NCBI RefSeq assembly: GCF_002099425.1
Contig: NW_018343987.1
Span: 14,013,501-14,077,500, forward strand
Length of the DNA: 64,000 bases
Origin: Phascolarctos cinereus
Lineage: Eukaryota > Chordata > Mammalia > Diprotodontia > Phascolarctidae
Direction of reading: 5' to 3'
The position numbers were made by a program, and so were the translations under genes. Numbering within the stretch: the stretch's first letter is position 1; each line of letters begins with the position of its first letter. Under the pieces are notes generated by a model. That model searched no databases. It was not told where the DNA came from and saw only the letters and a list, made by a program, of their open reading frames with translations. This document shows, in pieces, positions 21,837 through 32,479 of this stretch.

Positions 21837-22595
21837 ATGTATATGAAAGTACAGCTGTCCTTCTCATAGTGGCAAAGAACCAGAAACTAAGGGGAGGCCT
21901 AACAATTGAGAAAAGGTGGAATAAATTGTTGTATATGAATGCAGTGGAATATTATTGCACTATAAGAAATTATGAAAGGGGTAGTTCAGGGCAACCTGGG
22001 AAGACTTGTAGAAACTGCTATAGACTGAAGTGAGTAGTGAACAAATTATACTACAACCTAAGTGTAAGGAGAAAAAAAATTTGAAAAACTAAAGAATTGT
22101 GTTCATATAATGACCACTATGATTCCAAAGTAATGAAACATGTTCCTACCTCCTAACAGAGAGGTGATGAATTCACAGTGCAGAATAAGACATGCATTTT
22201 CAAATGCAGCCAATGTAGAGATTTGTTTTGTTTGACTCTGAATATTTGATTCAAAGCTTTTATTTTTCTTTCTTTTGTTGAGTTGGAAGGAGTTGGGAAA
22301 ATCAAGGAAAACTAGTGATAGGGTTACCAAAAAGAAAAATAAAAGAGGAAAATAAGAGTCATTGAAGCATTTTTAAATGCACAGAAGAGAAGAAAGATGA
22401 GTATGAAACACGTACAAAGCAAGACAGCTTTGAAAACAAAACATTGAATTCATTATATACTTGGAGAGAAAAGCCAAATGAACATGATAGAAATTCATGG
22501 CTGCGTGTACAATCTTCTTTTTCTATCCAGCTTTGTATATGGAAATGTTCATCTTGTTTGGTATTTATTAAATTCAAAAAAATTTTTTTTAAAGA
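20345..22595 (+). mobile_element. Older L1, 3' half of ORF2 and 3' UTR
   Basis: Diverged L1. The block near 20450 ('gacttgaataattgggaaag') and the 'tcaaactatactgcaaatca' block near 20715 correspond to mid-ORF2. 'ggggaaaggattcaccattt' near 20861 and 'tagatgataaatggtc'-like words near 21267 follow, then the 'tattattgcactataagaaa' block near 21950. The 3' UTR includes 'acctcctaacagagaggtga' near 22147 and 'atgtagagatttgttttgtt' near 22210, ending at 'aaattcaaaaaaattttt'. A large purine tract interrupts it at 21583-21834. It probably hosted the half-L1 insertion at its upstream side. Confidence 0.8.
21583..21834. repeat. (GA)n purine-rich microsatellite inside L1
   Basis: Imperfect GGGAGA/GACAGA units turning into pure (GA)n at 21722-21758 and 21786-21834. 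It sits where L1 normally has an A/G-rich stretch after 'ggtctgtactcccaag', and the L1 resumes at 'ctatgtatatgaaagtacag'. Confidence 0.95.
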
Positions 22596-22599
22596 ATGT

Positions 22600-23159
22600 T
22601 ATTTGGACTCTGTAAGTGTTCATAGGCATCAAGAAAGAATAGAGACTCTTAACTTTAATCTGAGGGTCAAATTGAACCAAAACATGAAAGTGGCAAATAT
22701 CTTGTTCTTGGCAAGTCTCATCAAGTATAAGGTTAGTGAGTGTTAAGTAACAGAGACAGTGTGGTAAAAGACTGACTGATATCTTAAAGCCAAAGCTTTA
22801 CAGGAAGAAAACATCTGGAGCAAATAACACCTATGCAATGCTAATCTTGACATGTAATTTTTTTCCCAGTGAAAGGGACAACAGATCTAAAAGGTGGCCA
22901 AAGAAAAACTCATGGGACGTTAACAATATACAGGGTACGTCAAGTCAGTTTTAGAAAGATTCACACTTCCTCACCAAAAAGAGGAAGAGAATTGAGAGAT
23001 ATTCTCAGAACTCCCTATAAACAAGTTAAAAATTTACAGAAATCATTTTGGAACAGACATCATTTCACAAAGCAATGTGAAAGGCTGAGAATATATATTC
23101 ATGACCGTATTTGCCAAAAGCAACTGAAAGTGCTTTATCTCTGGACAGATACTATGAAA
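22600..23159. other. Unassigned sequence between L1 copies
   Basis: An open frame of 105 codons at 22869-23186 has no motif I recognise and overlaps the start of the next L1. No gene is called. Confidence 0.35.
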
Positions 23160-23173
23160 CTTGTGATTATATT
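23160..23173. repeat. Probable L1 target-site duplication, left copy
   Basis: CTTGTGATTATATT against CTAGTGGTTATACT at 24548-24561 (11 of 14 match). Confidence 0.6.
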
Positions 23174-24547
23174 TTCCCCCACTTAATAGTATTTTATTAT
23201 TTCCAATGATATTAAAGATAGTTTTCAACATTCATTTTTATAAGATTTGAATTTCAAATTTTTCTCCCTTCCTTCCTGCCCTCCCCCCTACCCAAGGCAG
23301 TAAGCAATCTGTTATAGGTTAAACATATTTCCACATTAACCATGTTTTGACAGAAGAATCAGAACAAAAGGGAAAAACCATGAGAAAGAAAAAACAAAAA
23401 AACAAAGTGAAAATAGCTTCCATCTCCATTCAGACTCTATAGTTCTTTATTTGGATGTGGATAGCATTTTCCATCATGAGTTTTGGAATTGTCTTGGATC
23501 ATTTTGTTGATGAGAAGTGCTAAGTCTATCACAGCTAGTCATTGCACAATGTTGCTGTTACTCTGTACAATGTTCTCCCGGTTCTGCTCACTTCAATTAG
23601 CATCAGTTCATGTAAGTCTTCCCAAGTTTTTCTGAAATTTACCTGCACATCATTTTTATAGCACAATAGTGCTATTCATATTACATTTATATACCACTTA
23701 TGCCATTACATTCATATACCACAATTTGTTCAGCCATTGCCCACTTGATGGATATCCCCTCAGTTTCCAATTCTTTGCCACCACAAAAAGAGCTTATATA
23801 AATATTTTTGTACATGTGGGTACTTTTCCATTTTTTATGATCTCTTTGAGTTACAGACCTAGAAGTGGTATTGCTGGATCAAAGGGCATATATGCACAGT
23901 TTTATAACCCTTTCGGCATGTTCCAGATTGCTCTCCAAAATGGTTGGATCAATTCACAACTCTACCAACAGTGCATTAGCATCCCAATTTTCACACATCC
24001 TCTCCAACATTTATCATTTTCTTTACTGTCATATTAGCCAAACTGACAGGTGTGAGGTGGTACCTCAGAGTTATTATAATTTGTATTTCCCTGTGATTTA
24101 GAACATTTTTTCATGTGACTATAGATAGCTTTAATTTCTTCATTTGAAAACTGCCTGTTCATATGCTTTGACCATTTATCAATCGGGGATTGACTTATAT
24201 TCTTGCAAATTTGACTCAGCTCTGTACATATTTGAGAAATGAGAACTTTATCTGAAACACTGACTATAAAGATTATTTCCCAGCTTTCTGTTTTCCTTCT
24301 AATCTTGGTTCCATTGGTTTTGTTTGTGCAAAAAATTTTTTAATTTAGTGTAATAAAAATTATCCATTTTATAATATTCTCTATCTCTTGTTGAGTCATA
24401 AGTTCTTCCCTTCTCCATAGATCTGATAGGTAAACTATTTCTTGCTCTCCTAATTTGCTTATGGTATCACCCTTTATGTCTAAATCATATACCAATTTTG
24501 ACCTTATCTTGTTATATGGTGTGAAATGTTGGTCTATGCCTAGATAC
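23174..24547 (-). mobile_element. L1, antisense, 5'-truncated
   Basis: The plus strand is the complement of the L1 tail, 3' UTR and ORF2 C-terminal region: 'ccctcccccctacccaaggc', 'ctcccggttctgctcacttc', 'ttgttcagccattgcccact', 'gctggatcaaagggcatata' and 'tgtgaggtggtacctcagag'. It runs up to the 'gaaatgttggtctatgccta' block. ORF2 carries multiple breaks. Confidence 0.9.
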
Positions 24548-24570
24548 CTAGTGGTTATACTAATGAAGGA

Positions 24571-24885
24571 GTTAGGTATGGTGGCACATGTCTGTAATCT
24601 CAACCACCAAAGAGGGGAGTTCTGTGCTGTAGTGGGCTGTCCTAACTGGACATCCACACTAAGTTTGGCATTAATATAGTGAACCCTTAGGACGGGGAAG
24701 GGGCACTGGTTGTCTAAGAAAAAGCAAAGTGGCCCAAGTTGGAAATAGAGGAGCTTCCATGCCGATCATTAGTAGGATTGGCCTGTAAGTGACATCTGTA
24801 CTTCCAGCCTGGGTGAGATAGGGAGGCCTAGTCTTGAAAGGAAAAGAAAAGGAAAGAAAAGAGAGAAAGAGAAAAGAAAAGAAAA
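24571..24885 (+). pseudogene. RN7SL (pseudogene): 7SL RNA (signal recognition particle RNA) retropseudogene
   Basis: Matches 7SL RNA along nearly its whole length, including the S domain that Alu-type SINEs lack. The 5' domain reads 'ggtatggtggcacatgtctg' and 'taatctcaac' (A-box region). 'ttctgtgctgtagtgggct' follows, then the S domain 'tccacactaagtttggcatt', 'caaagtggcccaagttggaa' and 'catgccgatcattagtagga'. The 3' Alu-domain strand closes with 'cttccagcctgggtgagata' and 'ggcctagtctt'. About 30 bases of the 5' domain are missing, between 'accaaagaggggag' and 'ttctg'. It ends in an A/G-rich tail (24836-24885), as expected for an L1-mobilised processed copy. Possible weak target-site duplications are GTGGTTATACTAAT (24551) and GAGGTTATGATCAA (24887). 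Not expected to be functional because of the deletion and many substitutions. Confidence 0.92.
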
Positions 24886-24939
24886 TGAGGTTATGATCAA
24901 GGTTTAGAATCAGGTCATCACCACCAGAAATTATGGGAA

Positions 24940-25535
24940 GGTTATCCTTAAGGGGCCAAGACTTATTGATCAAAGCAGATTTTACAATAAAGTGGTAGAA
25001 ACTGTGAAACATGTAACTGCAGGCTGCAAAAATTTAGCACCTACCAGTTATTTAGAAATACACAATTGGGTGGCTAGGATTATGTACCAGAAACTTGTTA
25101 TCTTTAAAAACTGACAACACATTCCTGTTCTACAAATACAAACTCCAACATATTCTAGGGAATTTGTCAAATAAATTGTACTGGAACTGGAGCATCATTA
25201 CAGACAAAACTTTTGCCCACAATCACTCAATGTATCAATCACATATCCATAAAAATTTAAGACGAATATTATAATAATGCTCAGTGGTCAAGTACTCAAA
25301 TTTCACAGAATAAAAAACTTTCAAAATATAGATACCTAGGGGGAAAAGTTGAAACTATGTAGCAATACAGTGAAAAAAGTGTCAAATATACCATCCTGTC
25401 TGCTAATGAAATTTATCTGAAGCTTATAGTAAGTCTAGAAAAGATAAACTTGAAACCTAATAATCCTATTAAAATACAAAAATTGTTCATTTTATCCACC
25501 TGTTTAATAGTCCACAGAACATGGCATATGAAAGA
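24940..25535 (+). mobile_element. Decayed LINE C-terminus, zinc-knuckle plus restriction-like endonuclease type (R4/Dong-like, tentative)
   Basis: Three short frame pieces read in order. The first, about 24967-25092, is 'FYNKVVETVKHVTAGCKNLA' then 'PTSYLEIHNWVARIMYQKL'. It resembles the CxxC..ETVxHIxxGCxxLAxxxYxxRHNxVAxxxxxxL block that follows the reverse transcriptase. The second, about 25170-25240, is 'NKLYWNWSIITDKTFAHN', resembling the xILWDxxIxTDxxIxxNRPDI block. The third, about 25308-25530, is 'KLSKYRYLGGKVETM' followed by 'NEIYLKLIVSLEKINLKP' and 'KIQKLFILSTCLI', resembling the C-terminal KYQDLxxEVxxxW ... LxxxLxKIxLxxxxxxLQKxxLLxT block. The first two cysteines of the knuckle and the PD of the nuclease are lost. 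The clade assignment is from memory of this protein pattern. Confidence 0.6.
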
Positions 25536-25654
25536 ATAATCATTAGATCATAGATTTAGAGTCAAAAGGGACCTTACTGCAGGATAACAACTTGTCCTTG
25601 AACTCTCTCTACCTGAAACTCCATCAAAAAAAGATGAGAAGCTTGAGATGGTGG

Positions 25655-25668
25655 TGGTGGTGGTGATG

Positions 25669-25746
<78 letters not shown>

Positions 25747-25770
25747 ATAGTAGTAGTAGTAGTAGTAATA
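25655..25770. repeat. (TGG)n/(TAG)n trinucleotide microsatellite
   Basis: Short TGG run followed by more than 30 TAG units with rare TAA/TGA variants. Confidence 0.98.
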
Positions 25771-25794
25771 TTCCTTCCTAACATAAATCATATG

Positions 25795-25876
25795 ATGCTA
25801 TGAATATTAATAGCTCACATTTCCATAGTACCTTAAGATTTATAAGGCATCCCCCCTTCCAAAGTCCTATAAGTAA

Positions 25877-25927
<51 letters not shown>

Positions 25928-25995
25928 GCCCTAGCCTAGAAAGAGATGGACCCAAGGCCATTCACTATCTATCCACTGCCACTAATCCTTTACTT
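25795..25995 (-). mobile_element. MIR-type SINE, antisense, with (ATT)n expansion
   Basis: The plus strand begins 'taatagctcacatttccata' and 'gtaccttaagatttataagg' and ends near 'tgccctagcctagaaagaga'. The (ATT)n at 25876-25926 sits where MIR elements carry 'ctattattatccccatttta', so the repeat probably grew from that seed. Confidence 0.65.
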
Positions 25996-26282
25996 CCAAC
26001 CTTAACCTTTTCCCAAGAAATAAGCCCAGAGAGAGGACATAATTTATTCCAGAAGTTTGCATTTATCATTATTCTAGTATTTATGCTTTTCTGCATTGCC
26101 TTCATTTCCAGACATCCCCACTCAGCCTGATACAATATTCATAACAGAGTACAATTCCCAACACAAGAAGTGAATCATCTCATCTATATTCCCTTCCCTT
26201 GGTGGAACTAGGACAGGGAAAGAGGAGCAGATGCTTCCAGGGCATGCCATAGAAGTAGGGCTTGGAGACTGGGTAAAGAGGC

Positions 26283-26345
26283 ACTTCAGATTCATTTAAT
26301 TCAATAAGCATTTATTTAGCATCTCTTCTGGGCAAAACAGTGTGC
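26283..26345 (-). mobile_element. L2 3' end fragment, antisense
   Basis: 'aataagcatttatttagcat' followed by a degraded tgccaggcactgtgct block, the complement of the L2 terminus. Confidence 0.5.
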
Positions 26346-26589
26346 TATGTACTTTCTGACACTCCCATCCTCCCCAACCCTGATTTCGCATCATCCAAGT
26401 GTGCAGATCTTAGAACTTATCCTGAGTACCCAGAAGAGTTAGATGATCATCTATTCCCTTCTCTCCTTGGCTACTCAATTCCCTTTCTTTATTTGAGTGA
26501 GTCACATTCTTCTGCTTCCTTCTACCTCATTTTCTATACTATCACTCTCCTTCCCAATTTTTCCAATGAGAAATACTAGAATTGCACAG

Positions 26590-26688
26590 AAGATTTAGGT
26601 CAGGAATCAAGAAGAACTTCCCTACAATTAGTTTGTGAGACATAGACTCTTCCAGTGAAACTATGACATTTTCCTTAGGGAGTTTTAA
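26590..26688 (+). mobile_element. CR1/L3 3' fragment
   Basis: 'gatttaggtcaggaatcaag' and 'aagaacttccctacaattag' match the ggtttaggctcaatgtcaggaaaaacttcctaacaattag block in degraded form. Confidence 0.6.
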
Positions 26689-26689
26689 A

Positions 26690-26885
26690 AATTATAGAAT
26701 GTCAGAACCATACAGATCTGATCCAATCCCCTTATTTTATATATAAGTAAACTGAGGCACAGAGAAAGGAAGTGACTTGCTCATGGTCATGCAGCAGGTT
26801 AGTGGCCCTACCATAACTAGAACTCAGGTCTACTGCTTTCCAGTCCAATGTTCTTTTCTCTAAGCTGTCTCTCTTTGAAAGAGAC
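26690..26885 (-). mobile_element. MIR-type SINE, antisense
   Basis: Shows 'aagtaaactgaggcacagag', 'gtgacttgctcatggtcatg' and 'cttttctctaagctgtctc'. Confidence 0.78.
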
Positions 26886-26889
26886 AACT

Positions 26890-28430
26890 CTTTCTCTTTC
26901 CCTCCCATATATCTGATTCAGTTGAGGACAGTCCTGCCTGGAGGCAGAGGAAGGGAATGAATGGCCTCCAAAAGGCTCTGACAACCTTAGAAGTTGAGGA
27001 TTCTCCAGCTTCACCTCTCCTCTTCATGGCTGCAGATGCTTCCCCCCATTGATCACTCAGAGCATCTGTTTGCTTTGAAGCTTATTGGAGATCAAGGCAT
27101 TTGCTAATTGAAAACTAAAATATCCATCCGTCTCACTCACTGACAACGTGAAACTCACCCAGCCATACTGCATTAAACTAAAATTCACAGCACAGTGCCC
27201 CCAGGTTTTCAGGGCTGACAGAGGTCATCTGGTTTAATCATCTTCCTCCCTTCCAGGAAGACTATTCCTCTCTGCTTATCCCCCCACCCCAGCCTTGGAC
27301 AAGTCAGATTCTCTCCTATTCTTATAGTGTCAGAACCTCTCTTCCTCATAGAGATGTGGAAGCACTTTGTTGGTAGGGTGCCAGTATCCTCATCCCCTTC
27401 TGTGCTCATATAAGAAAGAATTTCCCAAGTAGTCAGAGGTCTGTAGCTCTGGCATGAGACCACAGAATGAAGACTGGGGGTAAAAGAGAGAGAATCTATA
27501 TAATTTTCTTTCTGGAGAACCTTAAATACTTTTATTTGGGGTCTGTAAAGGCAGCACTGATGAGCAGATGGATAGATTGACCTTTAGAGGGCTCTGCCAA
27601 CCTTCAAGCCACTAAAATGTCCTAGTCCTTTTTTTTATAGACATAACAAATCTGCTTCAGGAGAGAGGAATGCTTACAGTCACCTATTCACTCTCCAGTG
27701 TCCCAGGTTTTTCCTAGATCTGATCTCACTAAATTTTCCTTCAAGTTCTCAGACAGGATAGGACAGGGGACAGCATAGGGACCACATTCCCATTTACAAT
27801 GGGAATCCTTGTAATCTTGCCTCAGTAGCTCTTACGTGTTCCGGGTGACAGGATTGGAGGGAAGGGAAACATACCTACAACCTGTACTGGTTTATGACAA
27901 AGCTGAGCCTAGAGCCAAGACCTCAAGATTTTCATTTTCCATCTTCTTCCCACTCCACCGCCAACACCATGCAGGCCTCTCCTGCTTGAACTGGGGGTAG
28001 TACAGAGACCCAGTCAGAGGCAAAGCCCAGAGACCTGACTCCCACTAAGGAGAGGGAACCCCGATGTCCTCCTATTTCTTGAGCTGTAGTTCTCCTTCAC
28101 CTCCTCCCTCCCCCACCCTTCTCTATAGGTGAGTTTCATCTTAGGGACTTCACTAACACTCCATCACTGGTTCCAGGAAAAGAAACCAACCACAAATTTT
28201 GGGAGAAAATTGGCCCCAGTGGCCAAGAGGGCATATGGTACCACAGGGGTGGGCTAGGTGAAGAAGACTGTGGGAAGTCTCTGTCTATCCCTCGAGGGTT
28301 CTGCATCTTCTTGGCAGGGTAGGTTCTAAGAGGTCCAAAGGGACTCGAGGGGACTGGGAGGTGTGCGAGTCCCCAGCGGCTCACTTAGCAGGAGGAGCTG
28401 AGTTTCTATGTGAGTCAGAGGAGGGATCCA
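26890..28430. other. Unassigned sequence upstream of CpG island
   Basis: No repeat or exon recognised with confidence. A weak MIR-like trace ('agaggtcatctggtttaatc') lies at 27220-27240. Confidence 0.4.
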
Positions 28431-28439
28431 GAAGGGGAC

Positions 28440-29000
28440 TGACAAGGGACAGGGGCGGTGCCTGGGGGCTGGAGAAGGCTCACGGCTGAGACAGCCCCGC
28501 CCCCTGGCCCCGTCCCCGCCCTTCCCAAGCCTCGCGGCTGTCCAAGCTCAGTGCTGGAGCCGACGCCTCCCGAGCGCAACTCGCCGCCTCTCCGCGCTAT
28601 CGCCGCGCACGCCCGCACTAATTACTCGTCCACCATCGCTCCGCCCCGCTACATTCTGCTTTCCCCCGCCCCACCCCACCCCACCCCATCCCACCCCTGT
28701 GCCCAGTTCACTCCTCCCCCGCAGGGTCGGAGCTCTGGGGACCAGAGTCGGCGGTCAGCCTGGGACCTCGAGTGGAGCTATTGGGGCAGGTAGCCCCGGG
28801 GCAGGAGCCAGGGATCCCAGCAGCCTTGCTACCTGAGCCCGGCTCCCCTAGTCCCCGGCCAGCTGAGAACTGCAGGAGCCCAAGAGACGCCCCAGGACAG
28901 CGGAAGGAACGGCCGAAGGAGCTTCTCCTGGAGACTGCTGAAAAAAGCCCGTCACGCGTGGATGCGGCGGGAGCCTAGAGACGCGTGTAGCCAGAGCCGC
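28440..29000. promoter_or_regulatory. CpG island, candidate TATA-less promoter
   Basis: The only CpG-dense stretch of the window. Most CpG dinucleotides fall at 28485-28640 and continue less densely to about 29000, with a shoulder to 29650. GC-box (Sp1-type) words occur at 28451-28460 ('aggggcggtg') and in 'cagccccgcccc' and 'gtccccgccc' at 28491-28519. A homeodomain-type TAATTA lies at 28618-28624. There is no obvious TATA box. Possible first-exon splice donors on the plus strand include CAG|GTAGCC near 28788 and CAG|GTAGGG near 29640, both unproven. The strand of transcription and the gene are unknown. No conserved coding exon is visible nearby, so it may start a transcript whose coding exons lie outside the window, or a noncoding RNA. 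Confidence 0.7.
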
Positions 29001-32000
29001 TTCTGCCCTCGGGCGCCTTATGGCTTGAAGGTTAGAACTGGGTCTAAGGGGAGGGAGGCGGCCACTGGGGCCAGATTCAGACCTTGGGAACTGTAAGGCA
29101 GATTTCTCAGACAAAGGGCTGGAGTTTTTCTCCTTGGAGGGAATGGTGTACTTGAGAGGTAGAACTTTGGCGAGCGCCTGCTCCAGCTTGGGCTCCCAGT
29201 GACCCTCGGCGCCCCCTTGGAGCTCGGTGCTTTCCATTGCACCTCTCCTCCTATGAGCCTAGTTGGAGCTCAGGGCTGGGGCAGGGCTCAGACGCTTCAC
29301 CAGAAGAGCATCCTCCCGAGACCAGAGGAGACTCTAGTTGGGGTCTCGTTCGCCTGCGGGGACTCCCTGACAGTCATCTGGAGTGTTTTCTTCCTCCCCT
29401 GCCGCTTTAGACAGGTTTCCTCAAGGAGCAGAGTTTTGAATCTAGTGGCGACCAGGCTTGGTACAAATATTCCACCCTCTCCATAGCTCTCTTCATTCTG
29501 AATATGAGCCCAGCAAGGGACCCCCGTCCCACTTCCCTCACTCCGGGAGGTGGCCAGAGTCGGGGATAGACTGTGGAGGCGCCGAGAACCAGGCGGAGTA
29601 AACAAAGTAGGGAGCAGAGAAGTGGCGCTAACCCGACAGGTAGGGATCTAAGGAGCCAGTGTGAACACTACCCTGCTTTAAACCGCTTTCCAATGATAAC
29701 CCCAACCTGGAACCTGACTTCTCTCTGCTCCAGTTGTGGAACAGATGACCATTAAGATAGGTTGCTACTAGCAACTCAGCATTCATTCGTATATACTGAG
29801 GCCTCTTCTTCACCCTCTTTCTCTCTTCTCTTTGACTCTCAGCCAATCTCTCTGTCGCTTTGTTTCTGTCTCTTTTATGTTTCTGCTCTCTTTCTTTCTT
29901 TCTATGTCTCTCTGTATCTGTGTCTATCTCTCTGCTCAGCAGATTTCCACCCCCACCATCAGTCCCCTTCAGGTTCTTTCTTCTTTCATGTCGTCCAGCT
30001 TCCTCAATTATCTTTTTATTAGAGGCATTGATTTCCATTAAACTTAACCAGGAGTCAGGTTGGAAGCAGAGGGTGGGCTTCTAGCTCCAGAATGGAAAGA
30101 GGCCCTGATTAGGATTTGCATGGAGAGGTGGGGGAGCATCTCTGTGGGCAACAAAGAGGTTTAGATAAACTGAGGACATCTCACACCTTGTCTGCTCTGA
30201 GACAGACCTGTGTAGGAAAAAATGAGATCAAATGTGAGAGGGTGCATGCATGCACAAATCATAGCCCTTGTATAAGACATTTATTCAGTTCCCTGAAGTC
30301 CCATAGGATAAGTTTCTAGTTGTTGCCTACAGAAAAAGCTATTGTAACCCAGTCACTGTCCCCAATGGCTTCTCTTAGATATCGAGGGTAGGAGTTTCTG
30401 AAGATGAGGTGTGCTAGATGGCTGTCTCCTACTTGACACATCCTTAGGTAGCGAAGTCTTCTTTTGGAATTTGAACATCACCCTAACCCTGGGACCTCCA
30501 TATAAGATGTCCAATCTGAGGAACCACAGTGGTTTTCAGACCCATCTCACTCTCAGTGTTCAGGATTGTCCACTGAGATCGAACATTTCTATGGAAGTAG
30601 TCATGCTTCTCCTGGATTCATCCTGAGGCATTAGGGTAAGATGAGAAGAAAAAAAAAGAAATTATTGTTTGACCTGTTGCTGTCATTTGGCAATTGGGGG
30701 GAGTGACACGGTAGTTAAGGTGAAAGAAGATTAAAAGGACAGCAAATAAACCAGCTTTCTGCCTCTCTCCCCTATCCTTTTGCTTATCCACTTTGTGTCC
30801 AGTATTCCATCTGTTCCCCCAGGATCCTGGTATTTCTTCTGAACTCAGGTTTTTGCCTGGTGAGAGACTCTGGAGTGAATGACCTTGACCTAAGCATGTG
30901 TCGTTCAGGAATCCCTACCTTTATCTACTTGAAGAAGGCCATACTCTTCCTTCCTATTCACTTTTCACTTGGGAAAGAGAGTGTGGAGAAGGGAATCAGA
31001 GGCATGAGATTCTCCTGATTTTTATAAAGTGGAAGGGTCTAGTGAACTGATTATCCTAGAATTTCTTGAGCTAAAAGAAAAATTAAGACATTAATTTATC
31101 AATACTCTACTCTCTACAAATAGACATTTTCAGTTCACAGGATGGCAAGGAACTGGGGTAAGGATCACTACCACAGAGTTTCTTCTAGGAAGGACAATAT
31201 TCTTCAGCACTCTGTTCCCAAGCATACTGTTGGGTTTCTCTTCTTTCCTAAACATGTCCTTATTCAACTCCAAGAATTCACCCATGTGACTTCAGAATTG
31301 CCAGCCCGAGTGCTTATTTCTCCTTTTGGGTTTCTTCTTACCATCCTCACCTTTAGAGTTAGTGCCAATTTTTTCCCCTCAAGGTCTGATAAACTAACCT
31401 TTCCTGAAATTCTGAGGAGTGATTAGTTCAGGCTTACAGAGCATCATGTTCCCCAGAGAGGCTGTGCAGCTCATGCCAGGTTGTCAGTGAGTGTTTTACT
31501 GTATTGATTTGATTCTTCCTACACTATAGTCTAGGGAGATTCTAAGGAAGTTGACAAGGCTGGTAACAATGCTTGTGGGCTAGTCTGTCTTCTATCCCTA
31601 TCTGCAAGACTGAATTCTTCTGTATAGAAAGTATAAATCTAAATAATGGATGGTGCTGAGGACTTGGATTTGACAGAAACTTTCTAGCTTTTTAGGATAT
31701 TAACATTAATTGGACAGGAGCATGGTATCTCCTAGAAATACGGCCATATGTTTCAATGAATGCAAGCAGAGATGCTCTCTGAGTGGTTTTCGTCTGATCT
31801 GCATTTGAAAGTAGAATCTATGCAGAGGAAATAGCACAGAGCAATGAGTAGAATACAAGACCTGGTGGGGTGGGAGTGAAGGAAAGAGAGGTTGGTCAGG
31901 ACTTTTGTGTTCCAATCCTGTCTTTGTCACTCACACTTTCCTGCCTCCTTCTTTCCTGATCCTGGGATCCTGGTTGCTTAACTTGTATACAATACCTGTA

Positions 32001-32250
32001 GCTGAAAGTGCTTTTGGATTTGAGGAAGACAGGAGAGTGACAGTCTTGAGGCTTCCCAATGCACAGTCAATTAGATACTGAAGATCAGCAGACCCCAAGA
32101 TATAGGCACTGCTGTTGCTATGTGACATTGGTGCATGTTGGGAGGGTATGATCACCCCTCTGAGAGAGGGCTTTGATCTGCCTCAGACACCATGCCTCCC
32201 AGTCAAGCCAGGTATCCCTGCAACCTCTAGTGGACAGACCAAGTAGTTTA
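29001..32250. other. Unassigned sequence downstream of CpG island
   Basis: Repeat-poor by the standards of the window. A pyrimidine-rich TCTCTG/TTTCT tract lies at 29805-29940. Could hold introns or noncoding exons, but nothing distinguishes them. Confidence 0.45.
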
Positions 32251-32254
32251 CAGA

Positions 32255-32475
32255 TCAATCAACAAGCATGTATTAAGTGCCTACTATGTGCCAGGCACTG
32301 TGCTAAGTGCTAGAAGGATACAAAGAAAGGCAAACACAGACCCTACCCTCAAGGAGTTTCCTTTCTAAGGGGGAGATAATATGCAAATAAATAGGTACCT
32401 ACAAGATATGTGCAGAGCAGGTAGAAGAGAGCTTAGGGGGTCCAGATGAGGGGACTGAGGTCTGATGCTTAAGTA
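32255..32475 (-). mobile_element. L2 LINE 3' part, antisense
   Basis: Clear complement of the L2 terminus: 'cctactatgtgccaggcact', 'gtgctaagtgctagaaggat' and 'ccctcaaggagtttcctttc', then 3' UTR words 'ggagataatatgcaaataaa'. Confidence 0.78.
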
Positions 32476-32479
32476 GGTG

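Noticed and set aside
22869-23186. 105-codon frame as a small host gene
   Set aside because: No recognised domain, composition typical of AT-rich noncoding DNA, and its end overlaps the T-rich end of an antisense L1.
23669-24037. 122-codon plus-strand frame
   Set aside because: It is the antisense of L1 ORF2 (the L1 here is on the minus strand).
23174-24885. A single chimeric L1-7SL retrogene made by template switching
   Set aside because: Known chimeras have both parts in the same orientation. Here the L1 is on the minus and the 7SL on the plus strand, so two events are more likely.
28458-28978. Open frames of 111 and 68 codons in the CpG island as a coding first exon
   Set aside because: GC-rich DNA has few stops by composition. 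The translations are proline/arginine-rich without any recognised domain, and no conserved splice context was identified.
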